The notes beneath the pieces were generated by a model. The model was not told the DNA's origin. It did no database searches and was given only the letters and a program-made list of their open reading frames with translations. Source: Novosphingobium sp. G106 (GTDB lineage: Bacteria > Pseudomonadota > Alphaproteobacteria > Sphingomonadales > Sphingomonadaceae). From it: a stretch of DNA of 64,000 nucleotides. Positions 24,117 to 32,766 of this stretch are shown piece after piece; position 1 is the first letter of the stretch; every line of letters starts with the position of its first letter. The DNA is taken from positions 2,914,001 through 2,978,000 of the forward strand of contig NZ_JAHOOZ010000001.1 in assembly GCF_019075875.1 (NCBI RefSeq), in the 5' to 3' direction. Position numbers and translations under genes: made by a program.

Positions 24117-26482
24117 CAGAACGCCTGCCCGATCGAGACATATACGCTCACCCGCGCCTCGCCCGCGCGCCTGTTGATCGGCGTCGCGACGTCGAGCCGG
24201 ATCGGGCCGAAATTGGTGTAGAAGCGCCCGCCGATGCCGACTCCGTAGCGCAGGTCGGAGAACTGCGGCATCGTGCTCTCATAGGACTGGCCCACGTCGA
24301 CGAAGCCGACCACGCCGTAGTTGCCGAAGCGGTAGCGCGCCTCGAACGCCGCCTCGTTGACACTGCGTCCACCGACGGGATCGCCATTGGGGTCGAGCGG
24401 CCCTAGCTTCTGATAGCCAAAGCCGCGCACCGAGCCGCCGCCGCCGGCATAGAACCGCCGCGACGGCGCGATGTCGTTGCGCGCCGCGCCCTGGATCGTG
24501 CCCAGCCGCACGCGGCCCGCCAGCACGAAACCGTCGCCGACCGGGTAATAACCCGAAGCGTCGAGCAGCGCGCGGACGTAGGGGGTGAAGCCGCTCTCCA
24601 GCGAGCCCTCGGGCTGGACCAGCAGAGTCGCGCGGTAGCCCTTGGTCGGGTTCAGCAGGTCGTCGCTGCGATCGAAGCCGACCTGCCCGCTCAGCGCGGC
24701 AATGTAGAAGGTCCGGCGCTGGCGTGCGCCTACGGAGAAATCGTAGTCCTTCTCACCCGTCGCCAGCACTTCGGCACCGATCGCATAGGTCAGCTTCTTC
24801 TGCCAGAGCGGCGTCGAAGCGCGGCTCATACGCACGGCAAGGCGGCCGGTATAGGCGTTGTAGGCGTCGTAGTCGCTGTGCAGTGCCTCGGCGGTCACCT
24901 CGAAGGTGCGGTCGCGCTGGCCGGCGTTCGAGCGGCGGAAGGTCACCCCGGCGCCCTGCTCCTGCGTGCCCGCGACGCCGTGGACGATCAGCGCACCTTC
25001 CGGGCGGAACATGTTGCGGTGCGTCCAGGACCCGTCGAGACGGAAGCCCTGGCCCGTACCGTAGCCAACCGTCCCCGCAATCGTGCGCGGCGGGCCGTCG
25101 TCCTGGGTGACCAGCACCGTGACATATTCGGTGTCGTCGCCCGCCGGCTGCCCTTCGACCTTCTGATTGGTCCGCTGCGGCTCGGTGGCGACCGCGGAGA
25201 ACAGCCCCGTCGCGACCATCGCCTGGCGCAGGTCGTCGAGCTTGCGGCTGTCGTAGAGGTCGCCGCGCTTGAACCGCGCCAGCACGCCGACATGCTTGGC
25301 GTCGAAGGCCAGCGAACCCGTCGTGGTGATGTCGCCGAACCGCGCGCGTGGGCCGACAGTAACCGGCAGGGTATAGTCGCCCTTGCCCGTGTCACGGTCG
25401 AGCAGGATGTCGCGGTCGCCCAGTTCCGCGAAGGGATAGCCATTCTCGGGCAGCGCCAGCGCCACCTGCGCCTCGGCCCCCTGCACGCGCACCGCGACGA
25501 TCGGCTCGCCGACCTTGAGCGCGAGGTTCTTCGAGATCAGGTCGGGCGGCACCGTCGGCGGCGCCTGGACGGTGATCGAACCGAGCGCATAGCGCTTGCC
25601 CGGCGTCACATCGAGCACCGCGGTCAGCGGCTGGCTGGCCGCCCCCTCACCCTGCAAGGTGCCGCGGTCGATCCGTATCCGCACGCGGGCGTCGTACCAG
25701 CCCTCGGAGGCGAGGATCTTCTCCAGCAGCACCCGGTCCTCGGTCAGCCGCGCCGAAACCATCGCGGCATTGGCCGCCTTGCCCTTGCCGTCCTTTAGCG
25801 CCGAAAGACCGTTGAACAGGCCGTAGAGATCGGTCTCGGTCTCCTCGTCCGCCTTCTCCAGCCCGTTGAGCTGCACCGAATAGGCGACCTCCGCCGCCTT
25901 GGTGTCCTCGGCCTCGTGCGCGAACTGGATCGGCTCGACCTGGAACTGGTCGAGCGGTTCGAGCGGCTTGGTCAATTCGGCATCGTCGATCGGCGCATCG
26001 CCGATCTGCTCGGTCGCGGTCTTGCCGGCCAGAGCCGGATCGCCTGCCGGCGGTACCTCACCCGCCTTTGGGCCCTTCTCGGGTTTGGCCCCGGCCTGCT
26101 TGGCTGCGATCGCGCGCTCAAACTGCTCGATCGATTCGAGCGGACGATTGAGCTCGGGATCGTCGGCGACATCGAGCGAGGGCATCGCCTTGTTGAATCG
26201 GTCGTTCTCGATGATCGGATCGACCGCGGGCAGATCGGTGCCAGGTGGCGGCGCCGGAATGGGCAGCTTGCCGGCTTCGAGGGTGCTTTCAGGTGGCGCA
26301 TTGGCCGCATCCTGAGTCACCGGGCTCTGGGCCGCGGAGCTTTGGGAGGCCGCATCCTGCGCCCAAGCGGGAAGCGCAGCCAAGGCCAGCATCGCCGCGA
26401 CAAGGCTGGCACAGGCATCGAACCGTCTGGGGTTGCGCAGGGACCCTTTTCTGTCGCTGACCCGGTACTGCATAACCCCCAT
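24116..26482 (-). CDS. tamA: Outer-membrane assembly protein TamA (Omp85/BamA superfamily)
   Basis: About 788 residues from ATG 26482 (MGVMQYRVSDRKG); ATG 26473 is an alternative and a longer open frame continues upstream without a ribosome site. The signal peptide ends ALAALPAWA-QD. Then comes an unusual Pro/Ala/Glu-rich, probably disordered stretch of about 150 residues with repeats of the type LTKPLEPLDQFQ / LNRPLESIEQFE. POTRA repeats follow (VTPGKRYALGSITVQAPP region), then a C-terminal 16-strand beta-barrel with the conserved surface-antigen motif VRGFGYQKLGP and terminal strand ARVSVYVSIGQAF. Inserts barrel proteins with TamB. The repeat-rich linker is longer than in enterobacterial TamA. 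Confidence 0.92.
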   Translation of the reverse strand: MGVMQYRVSDRKGSLRNPRRFDACASLVAAMLALAALPAWAQDAASQSSAAQSPVTQDAANAPPESTLEAGKLPIPAPPPGTDLPAVDPIIENDRFNKAMPSLDVADDPELNRPLESIEQFERAIAAKQAGAKPEKGPKAGEVPPAGDPALAGKTATEQIGDAPIDDAELTKPLEPLDQFQVEPIQFAHEAEDTKAAEVAYSVQLNGLEKADEETETDLYGLFNGLSALKDGKGKAANAAMVSARLTEDRVLLEKILASEGWYDARVRIRIDRGTLQGEGAASQPLTAVLDVTPGKRYALGSITVQAPPTVPPDLISKNLALKVGEPIVAVRVQGAEAQVALALPENGYPFAELGDRDILLDRDTGKGDYTLPVTVGPRARFGDITTTGSLAFDAKHVGVLARFKRGDLYDSRKLDDLRQAMVATGLFSAVATEPQRTNQKVEGQPAGDDTEYVTVLVTQDDGPPRTIAGTVGYGTGQGFRLDGSWTHRNMFRPEGALIVHGVAGTQEQGAGVTFRRSNAGQRDRTFEVTAEALHSDYDAYNAYTGRLAVRMSRASTPLWQKKLTYAIGAEVLATGEKDYDFSVGARQRRTFYIAALSGQVGFDRSDDLLNPTKGYRATLLVQPEGSLESGFTPYVRALLDASGYYPVGDGFVLAGRVRLGTIQGAARNDIAPSRRFYAGGGGSVRGFGYQKLGPLDPNGDPVGGRSVNEAAFEARYRFGNYGVVGFVDVGQSYESTMPQFSDLRYGVGIGGRFYTNFGPIRLDVATPINRRAGEARVSVYVSIGQAF

Positions 26483-26748
26483 CGAACCGCCCGGCACGAG
26501 GGTTATTCCAGCCCCGCCCATCAAAACCCTAAGCGCTCTTTGGCACGGAAAGTTCCCTCTGCACACAAGCGGCCGCCATCTTCCCCCCACCTCGCCGCTC
26601 GGCACAACCGCATAAATCAGCCCGATACAACCCTTTAGCGCCAGGACGGGACAGCCGAGCGGCGCCCTTAGCAAGGGGTTGAACAATTCCTACATGAGCA
26701 GATGATGGCACGGCGGCTTTCGCCGCGCGAGGACAAGCCGGAGTTCGC

Positions 26749-27756
26749 ATGATCCCTCAAGGCAGCGCGGTTCTGGAACCGGTTGCGGCACTGCTCGGCG
26801 AAGCGCGCGCCGGGGTAATTCTCGCGGGTCTGGAAATCGATCCCCTGCTGGCGAAAGCGGATGGCGTTACCCGCGCTCAGGCCGCCATGGCGCTCAACGC
26901 CGTGCTCTTCGCGCAATTGCTGGACCGCGTACCGACCGCCGCGCGCTATGCCGCCGCGGTCTTCGCTGAGGGGCGGCAGATCTGCTTCGACCACGGCGCA
27001 CTCCGCACGATCGACGGCGCGACCGGCACCCTGCCCCGCGGCCGCGGGGCCTTCGCCAGACTGCTGGAACCGCTCGGCTACCGCGTCGGCGGGGTCTATC
27101 CGCTGCCGCGGTTGAAGATGACCGGCCACGTCTTCACCCACGCCGATTTCCCCGAGACGGTGCCGCAATTCTTCGTCAGCGAGCTGCATGTCGAGCAATT
27201 GCCCGAAAGCGCCCAAGCCGCGGCGCAGAAGGTTTTCGGCGCCTCGGCCGATCCGCTGGACGGCGCGGCGCGGTCCATGCTCGATGCCCTGGCGCGCGAC
27301 GGCCGCTGCACACCGGAACAGGCTTCGGCAGGCCTGCCCGCACTGGTCGGAGCCTTCGGCCGCCACCACGCCGACCCCGCACTGTCCGATTACGAAGCGC
27401 TGCTCGAACACTCGGCCGAAGCCGCCTGGATGGCCACCGAAGGCAATGCCTTCAACCACGCGACCGACCGCGTGCCCGACGTGGAGGCACTCGCGGCCAC
27501 GCTGAAGGACCAGGGCTATCCGCTGAAACCTGCGGTCGAGCATTCGACCAATGGCCGCGTCCACCAGACGGCATTCCTGGCGGACAAGGTCATGCGGATT
27601 TTCATCGGCGCAGACGGCCAGCCGGTCACCCGCGAAGTACCCGGCTCGTTCTACGAATTCATCACTCGCGATCTCGATCCGACCACGGGCAGGCTCGACC
27701 TGAGCTTCGACAGCGGCAACGCCACTGGCATCTTCGCCATGACGGAGGCGCGATGA
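26749..27756 (+). CDS. DUF1338 family (2-oxoadipate dioxygenase/decarboxylase-like) metalloenzyme
   Basis: 335 residues from ATG 26749. Family features: FDHGALRTI (about residues 79-87; the His is an expected metal ligand), AFNHATDRVPDVEAL with the second His, and GSFYEFITRD providing the acidic ligand. Members such as YdcJ/HglS convert 2-oxoadipate to 2-hydroxyglutarate using iron and O2, in a VOC-like fold. It is the first gene of the arginine succinyltransferase operon and overlaps astD (ATGA, 27753-27756). Its role in arginine catabolism is not established; disposal of a 2-oxo acid side product is possible. Confidence 0.88.
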   Translation: MIPQGSAVLEPVAALLGEARAGVILAGLEIDPLLAKADGVTRAQAAMALNAVLFAQLLDRVPTAARYAAAVFAEGRQICFDHGALRTIDGATGTLPRGRGAFARLLEPLGYRVGGVYPLPRLKMTGHVFTHADFPETVPQFFVSELHVEQLPESAQAAAQKVFGASADPLDGAARSMLDALARDGRCTPEQASAGLPALVGAFGRHHADPALSDYEALLEHSAEAAWMATEGNAFNHATDRVPDVEALAATLKDQGYPLKPAVEHSTNGRVHQTAFLADKVMRIFIGADGQPVTREVPGSFYEFITRDLDPTTGRLDLSFDSGNATGIFAMTEAR

Positions 27757-29174
27757 GCGGCGCTCTACAATCGTTCGATCCGGCGACGGGCGCAGTGGTC
27801 TGGGAAGGACCCGCCACCACGCCCGAAGCGGTCGCCCGCGCGGTCGAAACCGCGCGCGCTGCCTTTCCCGCCTGGTCCAGTACCCCGCTCGCCGAGCGTA
27901 TTGTCATCGCCCGCGGCTACAAGGCAGAGCTCGAAGCGCGCAGCGACGCGCTGGCCCGGCTGATCGCACGCGAAACTGGCAAGCCGCTCTGGGAAGGCAA
28001 GGGCGAAGTCGCCTCGATGATCGGTAAGGTCGAACTGTCGATCGCAGCCCAGGCCGAGCGTTCAGGCGAGAAGCATAGCGCCACGGCTTTCGGCGAGGCT
28101 GTGCTGCGCCACCATCCGCACGGCGTCATGGCGGTGCTCGGCCCTTACAATTTCCCCGGCCACCTGCCCAACGGCCACATCGTCCCGGCGCTGCTCGCGG
28201 GCAACACGGTGGTGTTCAAACCCTCCGAGCTGACCCCGGCAGTGGGCGAGGCGATGGCCGAGGCCTGGCGCGCGGCAGGCGTGCCGGACGGTGTGTTCAC
28301 CGTCGTCCAGGGTGCGCGCGATACCGGCGCAGCGCTGACCGGCGCCGATATCGACGGGCTGCTGTTCACCGGCTCGGCGGCGACCGGCGCGCATTTCCGG
28401 CGGCTGTTCGCCGATCGGCCCAAGGTGATCCTCGCGCTCGAACTCGGCGGCAACAATCCGCTGGTGGTCTGGGACGGCAACGCGCTCGAAGCTGCAGGGT
28501 TGGTCGTCCAGTCGGCCTACACAACTAGCGGCCAGCGCTGCTCCTGCGCGCGGCGGCTGATCCTTCCCGAGGGCGCCTTCGGGGACGCCGTGGTCGATAA
28601 GGTCGCCACCCTGGCCGGCCGACTGCGCATCGGCGCCTGGGATGACGAGCCCGCACCCTATATGGGACCGCTGGTCTCGCCCGAAGCCGCGGCCGGCGCG
28701 CGTGCGCAGGTCGGACGGCTGCTCGATCTCGGCGCGAAAGCGATCCGTCCGCTCGAGGCAGTCGGCAATCGCCGCGAGACTTTCGTCACGCCGGCGCTGC
28801 TTGATGTCACCGGCCTCGCCGTGCCCGACGAAGAGATCTTCGCGCCCGTCCTCCAGGTTACCCGCGTCGCCAGCTTCAACGAAGCAATCGCCGCCGCCAA
28901 CGCCACGCGCTTCGGCCTCGCCGCCGGGCTGGTCAGCGGCGACGACGCGCTATGGCAACGCTTCGTCGGCGAGATCCGCGCGGGCGTGGTCAACCGCAAC
29001 CGGCCGACCACCGGCGCATCGGGCGGCATGCCGTTCGGCGGCCTCGGCGATTCCGGCAACCACCGCCCGAGCGCCTATTACGCCGCCGACTACTGCGCCT
29101 ATCCGATCGCCAGCTTCGAAGCCGCGCAGCCCGCCGGGAACCTCGATGCGCTGAGGGACATGCTCCACCCATGA
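27753..29174 (+). CDS. astD: N-succinylglutamate 5-semialdehyde dehydrogenase
   Basis: 473-residue aldehyde dehydrogenase. Motifs: GPYNFPGHLPNGHIVPAL (substrate/NAD segment; in pieces GPYNFPGHLPNGH, IVPALLAGN), LFTGSAATGAHF, catalytic glutamate in LELGGNNPLVV and catalytic cysteine in TTSGQRCSCARR. The GPYNFPGHLPNGHI stretch is typical of AstD. Oxidises N-succinylglutamate semialdehyde to N-succinylglutamate with NAD, fourth step of the AST arginine pathway. Operon order: DUF1338, astD, M20 hydrolase, astA, astB, all overlapping or closely spaced. Confidence 0.95.
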   Translation: MSGALQSFDPATGAVVWEGPATTPEAVARAVETARAAFPAWSSTPLAERIVIARGYKAELEARSDALARLIARETGKPLWEGKGEVASMIGKVELSIAAQAERSGEKHSATAFGEAVLRHHPHGVMAVLGPYNFPGHLPNGHIVPALLAGNTVVFKPSELTPAVGEAMAEAWRAAGVPDGVFTVVQGARDTGAALTGADIDGLLFTGSAATGAHFRRLFADRPKVILALELGGNNPLVVWDGNALEAAGLVVQSAYTTSGQRCSCARRLILPEGAFGDAVVDKVATLAGRLRIGAWDDEPAPYMGPLVSPEAAAGARAQVGRLLDLGAKAIRPLEAVGNRRETFVTPALLDVTGLAVPDEEIFAPVLQVTRVASFNEAIAAANATRFGLAAGLVSGDDALWQRFVGEIRAGVVNRNRPTTGASGGMPFGGLGDSGNHRPSAYYAADYCAYPIASFEAAQPAGNLDALRDMLHP

Positions 29175-30367
29175 GGCGCGAGGAGGTCCAGCTGATCGAG
29201 CCGATCGAAGAGGCGCCGATGCGCGATCAGGTGCTCGCGTGGACCGCGATCAACAGCGGCACGGCCAATCTTGCGGGGCTGGATGCAATGGCGAACGAGC
29301 TTGCCGATGCCTTCGCCGCCCTGCCCGGCGGCGTAACGCTCGAAGCGCCTGCCGCGGTCGAAACAGTGACCACCGATGGCACGCTCGCACCCGTAGCGCA
29401 TGGCCGCCACCTCGTCGTCCGCGTCCGTCCTGACGCGAAGCGGCGCGTGCTGCTGACCGGGCATATGGACACGGTCTATGCCGCCGACCATCCGTTCCAG
29501 GCGAGTGAATGGCTGGACGAGAACCGCCTACGCGGCCCAGGCTCGGCCGACATGAAGGGCGGCATCGCGCTGATGCTCGCCGGGCTCAAGGCCTTCGAGG
29601 CAGGCCTGCCGACGCTCGGCTACGACGTGATGATCAACAGCGACGAGGAAACCGGCTCCGCCTCCTCCGCAGCGCTGATCCGCGAACTGGCACAAGGCAA
29701 GATCGCAGCACTCACCTACGAGCCGGCGCTGCCCGGCGGTATCATGGCGCGGGCCCGGCCGGGCTCGGGCAATTTCTCCGCCGTGGTCACCGGCCACGCA
29801 GCGCACGCCGGACGCAATCCCGAGGACGGGCGCAATGCCGTCGTTGCCGCCGCGGACCTCGCGTTGCGGCTGGCGCAGGCGCGGCATCCGGCGCTCTCGA
29901 TCAATCCCGCGAAGATCGACGGCGGCGGTCCGAACAACATCGTCCCCGCGAAGGCGGTGCTGCGCTTCAACCTGCGCCCACAAGGCCCCCAGCACGCCGC
30001 CGAGGCGCAGGCGCTGATCGAACGGCTAATCGTTGCGATCGCCGACGAGCACGATGTCGCGATCCACCTCCATGGCAGCTTCGGCCGGCCGCCCAAGCCG
30101 ATCACGCCCGAGGCCGAACGCCTGTTCGCGCTGGTATCCGATGCCGCCAGCGATCTCGGCGAAGCGCTGCAGTGGCAGGACACCGGCGGCGTCTGCGACG
30201 GCAACAACATCGCCGCCTGCGGCGTGCCCGTGCTCGACACGATGGGCGCTCGCGGCGACTTCATCCATTCGCCGCAGGAATATCTCGATGTCGACTCGCT
30301 CGTACCGCGCGCGAAGCTGACCACACTGGTGCTGCACCGGATCGAGAAGGGGGGCGCATACCCATGA
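29171..30367 (+). CDS. M20-family metallohydrolase (amidohydrolase/desuccinylase candidate)
   Basis: 398 residues from ATG 29171, overlapping the astD stop by 4 bases. Peptidase M20/CPG2-like: zinc His in LLTGHMDTVY, bridging Asp in GPGSADMKGG, catalytic Glu pair SDEETGS, Glu in TYEPALPGG, and final His in DFIHSPQEY; a dimerisation domain follows about residues 190-310. Its place inside the ast operon, where no astE is visible, makes N-succinylglutamate desuccinylase (releasing succinate and glutamate) the most economical function. This is inference: AstE proper belongs to a different (M14-like) family. Confidence 0.85.
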   Translation: MRREEVQLIEPIEEAPMRDQVLAWTAINSGTANLAGLDAMANELADAFAALPGGVTLEAPAAVETVTTDGTLAPVAHGRHLVVRVRPDAKRRVLLTGHMDTVYAADHPFQASEWLDENRLRGPGSADMKGGIALMLAGLKAFEAGLPTLGYDVMINSDEETGSASSAALIRELAQGKIAALTYEPALPGGIMARARPGSGNFSAVVTGHAAHAGRNPEDGRNAVVAAADLALRLAQARHPALSINPAKIDGGGPNNIVPAKAVLRFNLRPQGPQHAAEAQALIERLIVAIADEHDVAIHLHGSFGRPPKPITPEAERLFALVSDAASDLGEALQWQDTGGVCDGNNIAACGVPVLDTMGARGDFIHSPQEYLDVDSLVPRAKLTTLVLHRIEKGGAYP

Positions 30368-30377
30368 GATTTGGCCC

Positions 30378-31388
30378 ATGACCTTCGTCCTGCGCGCCGC
30401 GCGTACCGGCGATCTCGCGGCGCTCTACCAGATGGCCAAGAGCACCGGCGGCGGCTTCACCAACCTGCCGCCCGACCGGCCGACGCTCAAAGCCAAGCTC
30501 GCACGGGCCGACGCCTCGTTCACCCGAACCGCGCCCGAAGTCGGCGACGACCTGTTCCTGTTCGTGCTCGAGGACAACACCACGGGCCAAGTGCGCGGGA
30601 CCTGCCAGATCTTCTCCAAGATCGGCTCGACCTGGCCGTTCTATTCGTACCGGATCACCAGCTTCACCCAATATTCGAAGGAGCTCGACCGGACGATCCG
30701 CGCCGAGATGCTCGTGCTTTCGACCGACCTCGACGGGGCCAGCGAAGTCGGCGGGCTGTTCCTCATGCCCGGCGACCGCTCGGCCGGCGCGGGGGCGCTG
30801 CTCGCGCGCAGCCGCTACCTGTTCATGAAGATGCACCGCCCGCGCTTCGCCGAACGCACCCTGGCCGAGCTGCGCGGGGCGCACGACGAGACCGGCGGCT
30901 CGCCGTTCTGGGACGGCGTCGCCGGACGCTTTTTCGGCATGAGCTTCCGCGAGGCCGACGAGTTCAACGCCACGCGCGGCAACCAGTTCATCGCCGACCT
31001 CATGCCCAAGCATCCGATCTACACCGCGCTGCTGCCCGAAACCGCGCTCGCGGTGATCGGCGCACCGCACCAGTCGGGCCGCGCGGCGCAGCGCATGCTC
31101 GAGAACGAGGGCTTCGCCTACGAATGCTACATCGACATCTTCGACGGCGGCCCGACGATGACCGTGCAGACCGACCAGATCGCGACGATCAAGGCCACGC
31201 GCGAGGCGGAAGTTGTCGGGATTGCCGACGAAGGCGAGGAATGCCTCATCGCTCGGGGCGAACTGTCCGCCTTTCGCGCCTGTTGCGGCCGGATCGCGGC
31301 TGCGGCGGGCGGTATAAGCATCAGCCACGAAGCCGCCGTGGCACTCGGCGTTTCGGTCGGCGATACCGTGACCTACGTGCCGCGATGA
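30378..31388 (+). CDS. astA: Arginine N-succinyltransferase
   Basis: 336 residues from ATG 30378, 10 bases after the hydrolase stop. GNAT-fold AstA: N-terminal FVLRAARTGDLAALYQMAKSTGGGFTNLP (split: FVLRAARTGDLAAL, KSTGGGFTNLPPD), family-specific EVGGLFLMPGDRSAGAGALLARSRYLF (split: EVGGLFLMPG, AGALLARSRY) and GSPFWDGVAGRFFGMSF. Transfers succinyl from succinyl-CoA to arginine, the first committed AST step. Its stop overlaps the start of astB (ATGA, 31385-31388). A single subunit type, as in enterobacteria. Confidence 0.96.
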   Translation: MTFVLRAARTGDLAALYQMAKSTGGGFTNLPPDRPTLKAKLARADASFTRTAPEVGDDLFLFVLEDNTTGQVRGTCQIFSKIGSTWPFYSYRITSFTQYSKELDRTIRAEMLVLSTDLDGASEVGGLFLMPGDRSAGAGALLARSRYLFMKMHRPRFAERTLAELRGAHDETGGSPFWDGVAGRFFGMSFREADEFNATRGNQFIADLMPKHPIYTALLPETALAVIGAPHQSGRAAQRMLENEGFAYECYIDIFDGGPTMTVQTDQIATIKATREAEVVGIADEGEECLIARGELSAFRACCGRIAAAAGGISISHEAAVALGVSVGDTVTYVPR

Positions 31389-32638
31389 GCCTCGTCGAGA
31401 TCAATTTCGACGGGATCGTCGGACCGAGCCACAACTTCGCCGGCCTCAGCCTCGGCAACCTCGCCGCCACGGCAAACGCCGGAAAAGTCGCCCACCCCAG
31501 AGAAGCGGCGCTGCAGGGCCTGGCCAAGATGCGCGTCAACCTCGGCCTGGGGCTGCGCCAGGGAATCCTGTTGCCCCTCGACCGCCCCGACGAGGCCTGG
31601 CTCGCCGCGCTCGGCACCAACATGCTCGGCGCCGACAATGCCTTGCGCGCCAATGCCCTGTCCGCCTCGGCGATGTGGGCAGCCAATGCCGCGACGGTCT
31701 CGCCCACCCCCGATACCGCCGACGGCCGCTGCCACCTGACCGGCGCGAACCTCGTGACGATGCCGCACCGCAGCCACGAATGGCCCGGCACGCTCGCCCA
31801 GCTCCGCCTCGCTTTCGCCGACAGCGGCCATTTCGCGGTTCACGCCCCGGTACCGCCGCCTTTCGGCGACGAAGGCGCGGCGAACCACATGCGGCTCTGC
31901 GCAGGGCACGGTGCACCGGGCGTCGAAGTCTTCGTCTATGGCGAAACCGGCGGCCCCTTCCCTGCCCGCCAGCATCGCGAGGCTAGCGCCGCCGTGGCGC
32001 GGCTCCACGGGCTCGATCCGGCGCGGACGATTTTCGCCCCGCAATCGCCCGAGGCGATCGCCGCCGGCGCCTTTCACAACGACGTCGTCGCGGTGGCGAA
32101 CGAGCGCGTGCTGCTGGCGCACGAACAGGCCTTCGCCGATCCGGCTGCTCTTTACGAGGCTCTGCGGATGAAACTGCCCGAGGTCGAGATCATTGAAGTG
32201 CCGGCATCGGCCGTGAGCCTTGCCGATGCGATTTCGTCCTATCTGTTCAACGCCCAGCTCGTCACCCTGCCCGAAGGCGGCATGGCGCTGATCCTCCCCA
32301 CCGAAGCGCAAACCAACACCCGCGTCTGGTCGTGGCTCGAGGGGCTGATTGCACGCAACGGCCCGATCCGACGGCTGGTGCCCGTCGAAGTGCGCGAATC
32401 CATGTCGAATGGCGGTGGCCCGGCCTGCCTGCGGTTGCGCGTCGTGGCCGATCCGGCGACTGTGGATCCGCGCTTTCTGGTCGACGAGGCTAAGCTGGCG
32501 CTGATCGAAGGCGTGGTCGCCGCGAGCTGGCCGGTCGAGATAGCACCAGACGATTTGAACAAGCCGGCACTATGGGCAGAAGTGCGCGGGGCGAGAACGG
32601 CGTTGCTGGAAGCTCTCGATCTCAACGCATTGCTCTGA
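31385..32638 (+). CDS. astB: N-succinylarginine dihydrolase
   Basis: 417 residues from ATG 31385 (MSLVEINFDGIVGPSHNFAG; the open frame continues far upstream but that part is a shadow of astA). AstB signatures: NFDGIVGPSHNFAGLS, AANAATVSP, LTGANLVTMPHRSHE, FHNDVVAVANERVLL with the catalytic His, and MSNGGGPACLRLRV with the catalytic Cys. An amidinotransferase-fold enzyme that releases 2 NH3 and CO2 from N-succinylarginine, giving N-succinylornithine. Last gene of the operon; a REP-like double hairpin follows. The transaminase astC is not in this window. Confidence 0.97.
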   Translation: MSLVEINFDGIVGPSHNFAGLSLGNLAATANAGKVAHPREAALQGLAKMRVNLGLGLRQGILLPLDRPDEAWLAALGTNMLGADNALRANALSASAMWAANAATVSPTPDTADGRCHLTGANLVTMPHRSHEWPGTLAQLRLAFADSGHFAVHAPVPPPFGDEGAANHMRLCAGHGAPGVEVFVYGETGGPFPARQHREASAAVARLHGLDPARTIFAPQSPEAIAAGAFHNDVVAVANERVLLAHEQAFADPAALYEALRMKLPEVEIIEVPASAVSLADAISSYLFNAQLVTLPEGGMALILPTEAQTNTRVWSWLEGLIARNGPIRRLVPVEVRESMSNGGGPACLRLRVVADPATVDPRFLVDEAKLALIEGVVAASWPVEIAPDDLNKPALWAEVRGARTALLEALDLNALL

Positions 32639-32644
32639 CTGTAT

Positions 32645-32740
32645 CGTCGCCCCTGCGAAGGCAGGGGCCTAGATAAGCTCGCCTAACCAACGCTGGTCCA
32701 GCGTCAGCCTTGGATGGCCCCCTGCCTTCGCAGGGACGAC
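32645..32740. repeat. REP/BIME-like inverted repeat between convergent genes
   Basis: Two near-identical palindromic units in opposite orientation: CGTCGCCCCTGCGAAGGCAGGGGCC-type at 32645-32669 and its mirror at 32716-32740, each with core CCCTGCGAAGGCAGGGG that folds on itself (CCCCTGC/GCAGGGG). A third small palindrome, ACGCTGGTCCAGCGT (about 32690-32704), lies between them. It fills the space between the astB stop and the convergent fumarylacetoacetase-like gene. This kind of repeat is common between genes in sphingomonad-type genomes and probably acts as a terminator or mRNA 3'-end stabiliser. No other copy was spotted here. Confidence 0.8.
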
Positions 32741-32766
32741 GGGAATAAGTTACGCCAATCTTCCGC

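Noticed and set aside
30371..32638. Apparent 755-codon plus-strand protein covering astA and astB
   Set aside because: Its N-terminal third is an out-of-frame reading of astA. The true astB start at 31385 overlaps the astA stop in the usual ATGA manner.
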